Assembly: GCA_031178305.1 (NCBI GenBank)
Contig: JAPSJG010000198.1
Coordinates: 1-7,048 of the forward strand
DNA: 7,048 nucleotides
DNA from: Sinorhizobium sp.
GTDB lineage: Bacteria; Pseudomonadota; Alphaproteobacteria; Rhizobiales; Rhizobiaceae
Reading direction: 5' to 3'
Under the pieces are notes generated by a model. That model was not told where the DNA came from. It did no database searches and worked only from the letters and a program-made list of their open reading frames with translations. The position numbers were made by a program, and so were the translations under genes. This document shows positions 4,853-7,048 of this stretch, one piece after another. Position 1 is the first letter of the stretch. The number at the start of each line of letters is the position of its first letter.

Positions 4853-6664
4853 ATGCTTACACGCGAGACTGCAATAACAGCATGGGGGCCAAGGCTTCTT
4901 GCATCGGGCCAAGCGGAATTCCGCATCTGGGCTCCGGACCGGCGGCGCATGGACGTCGTGGTTGGCGATCGAAAAACGAAAATGGAGAGCCAAGAGGACG
5001 GCTGGTTCTCGGCCGTCGTACCGGCGGATGTCGGTTGCCCATACCAGTTCGCTCTCGCGGACGGAACGAGGCTCGCCGATCCGGCGTCACGTGCCCAGGC
5101 GCACGATCTCGATGGCCCCTCCATCCTGACAGACCAGAACCGCTTTCCGTGGCAGCAGGTCGAGTGGCGCGGCCGCGCTTGGAGCGAAGCGGTTATCTAC
5201 GAGCTTCACGTTGGTACCTTTACCGATGAAGGCACGTTCAAGGCGGCTATTCAGCGCCTCGGCGAACTTGCGCGGGCCGGCATAACGGCGTTGGAGATCA
5301 TGCCGGTGGCCCAGTTTCCCGGAAACCGCGGTTGGGGCTACGACGGCGTTCTGCATTTTGCGCCACATAACGCCTATGGCACGCCCGAAGACCTCAAGGC
5401 GCTCGTCGATGCCGCGCACGGCCACGGAATGATGGTCCTGCTCGATGTCGTCTACAATCATTTCGGTCCGCTGGGAAACGCGCTTCCGCGTTATGCATCG
5501 CGTTTCTTCAACCACAGGCGATCGACCCCGTGGGGCTCGGCGGTCGAATTCAACGAGCCGGCCGTTCGCCGATATTTCCTCGAAAACGCCCTCTATTGGC
5601 TGCGCGACTTTCGCTTTGACGGCCTGCGCCTCGACGCTATCGGGCATATCAAGGACAGGCAGGATCCGACGTTTCTTCACGAGCTTGCTGCGACCGTGCG
5701 CCAGGCTTTCCCTGGCAGGCACGTCCATCTGGTCGTGGAGGACGAGGAGAGGCGTCGGGATCTCGTCGCCTATTCGCCCGATGCGGTCCCGTTGCACTTC
5801 TCGGCCAACTGGAACGACGACTTGCATCATGCGATCCACGTAATTGCGACGGGCGAGGCCATTGGCCACTACGCAGCTTACGCGGAAGATCCTTGGAGAA
5901 TCCTGAAGGACGTTCTCGCAAGCGGCTTCCAACGGCGCTCCGCAGCTGAAAAGAGCACATGTCCAATGATGCCGCTGGCCCGCGTCGCTTTCCTGCAAAA
6001 CCATGACCAAATTGGCAATCGTGCGCTCGGGGAACGATTGCGAACGCTCGTCGCCGCCGATGTCATGGACGTTTTAACGGCGCTCCTCCTGCTCTCGCCG
6101 CAGGTCCCGCTCTTGTTCATGGGTGACGACTACGGCGAAACTCGGCCGTTTCATTTCTTCGCGGATTACCAGGGCGAGATCGCGGATGCCATTCGCGAAA
6201 ATCGGCCAGAGGAAGCGGAGAATTTCGGTGGCCGGGCAGAGGACCCCGAACGCATGCCCGACCCGATCGATGCACAAACCTTCGCATCATCCAAACTGGA
6301 CTGGAAACGGGCCGAGCGCGAGGGCGGACGCCGAGAGCGTGAAAAGCTCAGCCGCCTGATAGAGCTGCGCATGCGCCACATAGTTCCACTCGTTGCCCCT
6401 CCGAAGGCGGTCCACGTCCACCAGACGACCGATGGCGTTGTCGCGATTGATTGGCGCTTCCCGCGCGCGAACCTTCAGCTGAGACTAAATCTCGACGATG
6501 CGGAACACGCCGTTCCCGGAACCGAGGGCGCAGTGATTTGGTCTGCCGGCTGGCTTGCCGAAAAGGCGACTCTGCGGGCACCCGGAATTCTGGTGGCCGT
6601 GCATGAGGTTTCAGCCGCGGGCGGAGGCGGCGACCGCCCTGCAAGGGCGAGGCGAACAAGATGA
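4853..6664 (+). CDS. treZ: Maltooligosyltrehalose trehalohydrolase
   Basis: A cytosolic GH13 enzyme that cuts maltooligosyltrehalose, made by TreY, to release free trehalose. The length of 603 residues is usual for TreZ. WGPRLLASGQAEFRIWAPD (11-29) opens the N-terminal beta domain. The barrel shows VIYELHVGTF (114-123), PVAQFPGNRGWGYDG (151-165), DVVYNHFGP (198-206), GLRLDAIG (257-264) with nucleophile Asp261, VVEDE (294-298) with acid Glu296, and LQNHDQIGNRA (381-391) with Asp385. The pattern NRGWGYDG, DVVYNHFGP and LQNHDQIGNRA separates TreZ from TreY, GlgB and GlgX. The frame is open to a TTG at 4772, but that lies in the leader hairpin and would add 27 unrelated residues, so the ATG at 4853 is preferred despite a weak ribosome site. 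The C-terminal 15 residues are Gly/Arg-rich. The stop overlaps the udgX start (ATGA). treY is not in the window. Confidence 0.95.
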   Translation: MLTRETAITAWGPRLLASGQAEFRIWAPDRRRMDVVVGDRKTKMESQEDGWFSAVVPADVGCPYQFALADGTRLADPASRAQAHDLDGPSILTDQNRFPWQQVEWRGRAWSEAVIYELHVGTFTDEGTFKAAIQRLGELARAGITALEIMPVAQFPGNRGWGYDGVLHFAPHNAYGTPEDLKALVDAAHGHGMMVLLDVVYNHFGPLGNALPRYASRFFNHRRSTPWGSAVEFNEPAVRRYFLENALYWLRDFRFDGLRLDAIGHIKDRQDPTFLHELAATVRQAFPGRHVHLVVEDEERRRDLVAYSPDAVPLHFSANWNDDLHHAIHVIATGEAIGHYAAYAEDPWRILKDVLASGFQRRSAAEKSTCPMMPLARVAFLQNHDQIGNRALGERLRTLVAADVMDVLTALLLLSPQVPLLFMGDDYGETRPFHFFADYQGEIADAIRENRPEEAENFGGRAEDPERMPDPIDAQTFASSKLDWKRAEREGGRREREKLSRLIELRMRHIVPLVAPPKAVHVHQTTDGVVAIDWRFPRANLQLRLNLDDAEHAVPGTEGAVIWSAGWLAEKATLRAPGILVAVHEVSAAGGGGDRPARARRTR

Positions 6665-7048
6665 AGCTCGGCCCAGCTCTTGCCGGCGAACATGCAAGCG
6701 GAGCTTCCCTGCGCGCGATCAACCAACAGGCCGAGGGATGCCAACGCTGCGACCTTTATAAGAACGCCACCCAGCTCGTCTTCGGCGAAGGCCCTCAAGA
6801 CGCCAGACTCTTCTTCATAGGCGAGCAGCCCGGCCATCGCGAGGACATCGAGGGCCATCCCTTTGTCGGGCCCGCGGGGCTTCTCTTCGCAGAGTGCCTG
6901 GAAGAGGCAGGGATAGAGCGGAGCGAATGCTACGTCACCAACGCCGTGAAACACTTCAAATATGAACAGCGGGGAAAGCGGCGAATCCATTCCAAGCCCA
7001 ATGCGGGCGAAATACAGAGCTGCGCCTGGTGGCTCGGAGCCGAACTCG
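6661..7048 (+). CDS. udgX: UdgX-type uracil-DNA glycosylase, C-terminus cut by right edge
   Basis: A DNA repair enzyme of the uracil-DNA glycosylase superfamily; UdgX members remove uracil and stay covalently bound to the abasic site through a histidine. The first 129 residues are visible. Four Cys suitable for the Fe-S cluster appear: CxxC at 27/30, Cys90 and Cys121. Motif A reads GEQPGHRED (54-62), followed by GHPFVGPAGLLF (65-76). TNAVKHFK (93-100) precedes the diagnostic R-loop KRRIH (106-110), whose His110 is the expected covalent residue; this loop separates UdgX from family 4 glycosylases. Motif A is unusual in having His59 where I would expect Asp (GEQPGDxED). The ATG overlaps the treZ stop by 4 bases, so translation is probably coupled and expression would follow the treZ promoter. 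No extra N-terminal domain is present. Confidence 0.93.
   Translation, partial: MKLGPALAGEHASGASLRAINQQAEGCQRCDLYKNATQLVFGEGPQDARLFFIGEQPGHREDIEGHPFVGPAGLLFAECLEEAGIERSECYVTNAVKHFKYEQRGKRRIHSKPNAGEIQSCAWWLGAEL

Noticed and set aside
5087..6010. 307-codon open frame on the minus strand opposite treZ
   Set aside because: It lies wholly antisense to a clear TreZ coding sequence with intact catalytic motifs, and the translation shows no family pattern. GC-rich coding DNA commonly leaves the opposite strand open.
1..7048. CRISPR arrays, tRNA/rRNA genes, insertion sequences and phage attachment sites
   Set aside because: No spaced direct repeats, transposase, terminal inverted repeats or tRNA-like sequence were seen on either strand; almost all bases are assigned to genes or short gaps.

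Overview
The window looks like chromosomal or accessory-replicon DNA of an alphaproteobacterium, most likely a member of the Rhizobiales. This rests on GC-rich sequence, small proteins of the DUF982 and DUF2934 families, a UdgX-type uracil-DNA glycosylase, and repeated promoter-like sites of the form GGAAC-N16-CGTT, the known pattern of the alphaproteobacterial general-stress sigma factor EcfG/RpoE2. The species cannot be named from the sequence alone.

Layout. From the left edge to about 4600 every gene lies on the minus strand, so transcription runs right to left: glgX (glycogen debranching, 2537-4600), a DUF2934 protein (2165-2395), a stand-alone twin-CBS protein (1724-2149), an unrecognised 66-residue basic protein (1352-1552), a second twin-CBS protein (898-1365), a DUF982 protein (633-926), and a short-chain dehydrogenase/reductase whose C-terminus runs off the left edge (1-553). 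From 4853 to the right edge the genes lie on the plus strand: treZ (maltooligosyltrehalose trehalohydrolase, 4853-6664), overlapped by 4 bases by a udgX gene that is cut by the right edge (6661-7048). No stretch longer than 300 bases lacks a gene. The longest gap is the 252-base divergent glgX/treZ region (4601-4852). The other gaps are 171 bases (1553-1723), 141 bases (2396-2536) and 79 bases (554-632).

How the parts may work together. Three exact GGAAC-N16-CGTT sites and one GGAAC-N16-GGTT site sit in the three larger gaps, each pointing at the next gene: glgX, treZ, the DUF2934-CBS pair and the 66-residue ORF-CBS-DUF982 trio. A degenerate fifth candidate lies before the SDR gene. The simplest reading is a general-stress-response island. 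It would join alpha-glucan/trehalose metabolism (GlgX trimming glycogen; TreZ releasing trehalose from maltooligosyltrehalose), nucleotide-sensing CBS proteins, small stress proteins, an oxidoreductase and a DNA-uracil repair enzyme. treY, whose product TreZ needs, is not in the window. The regulatory reading is inferred from motifs and position, not demonstrated.
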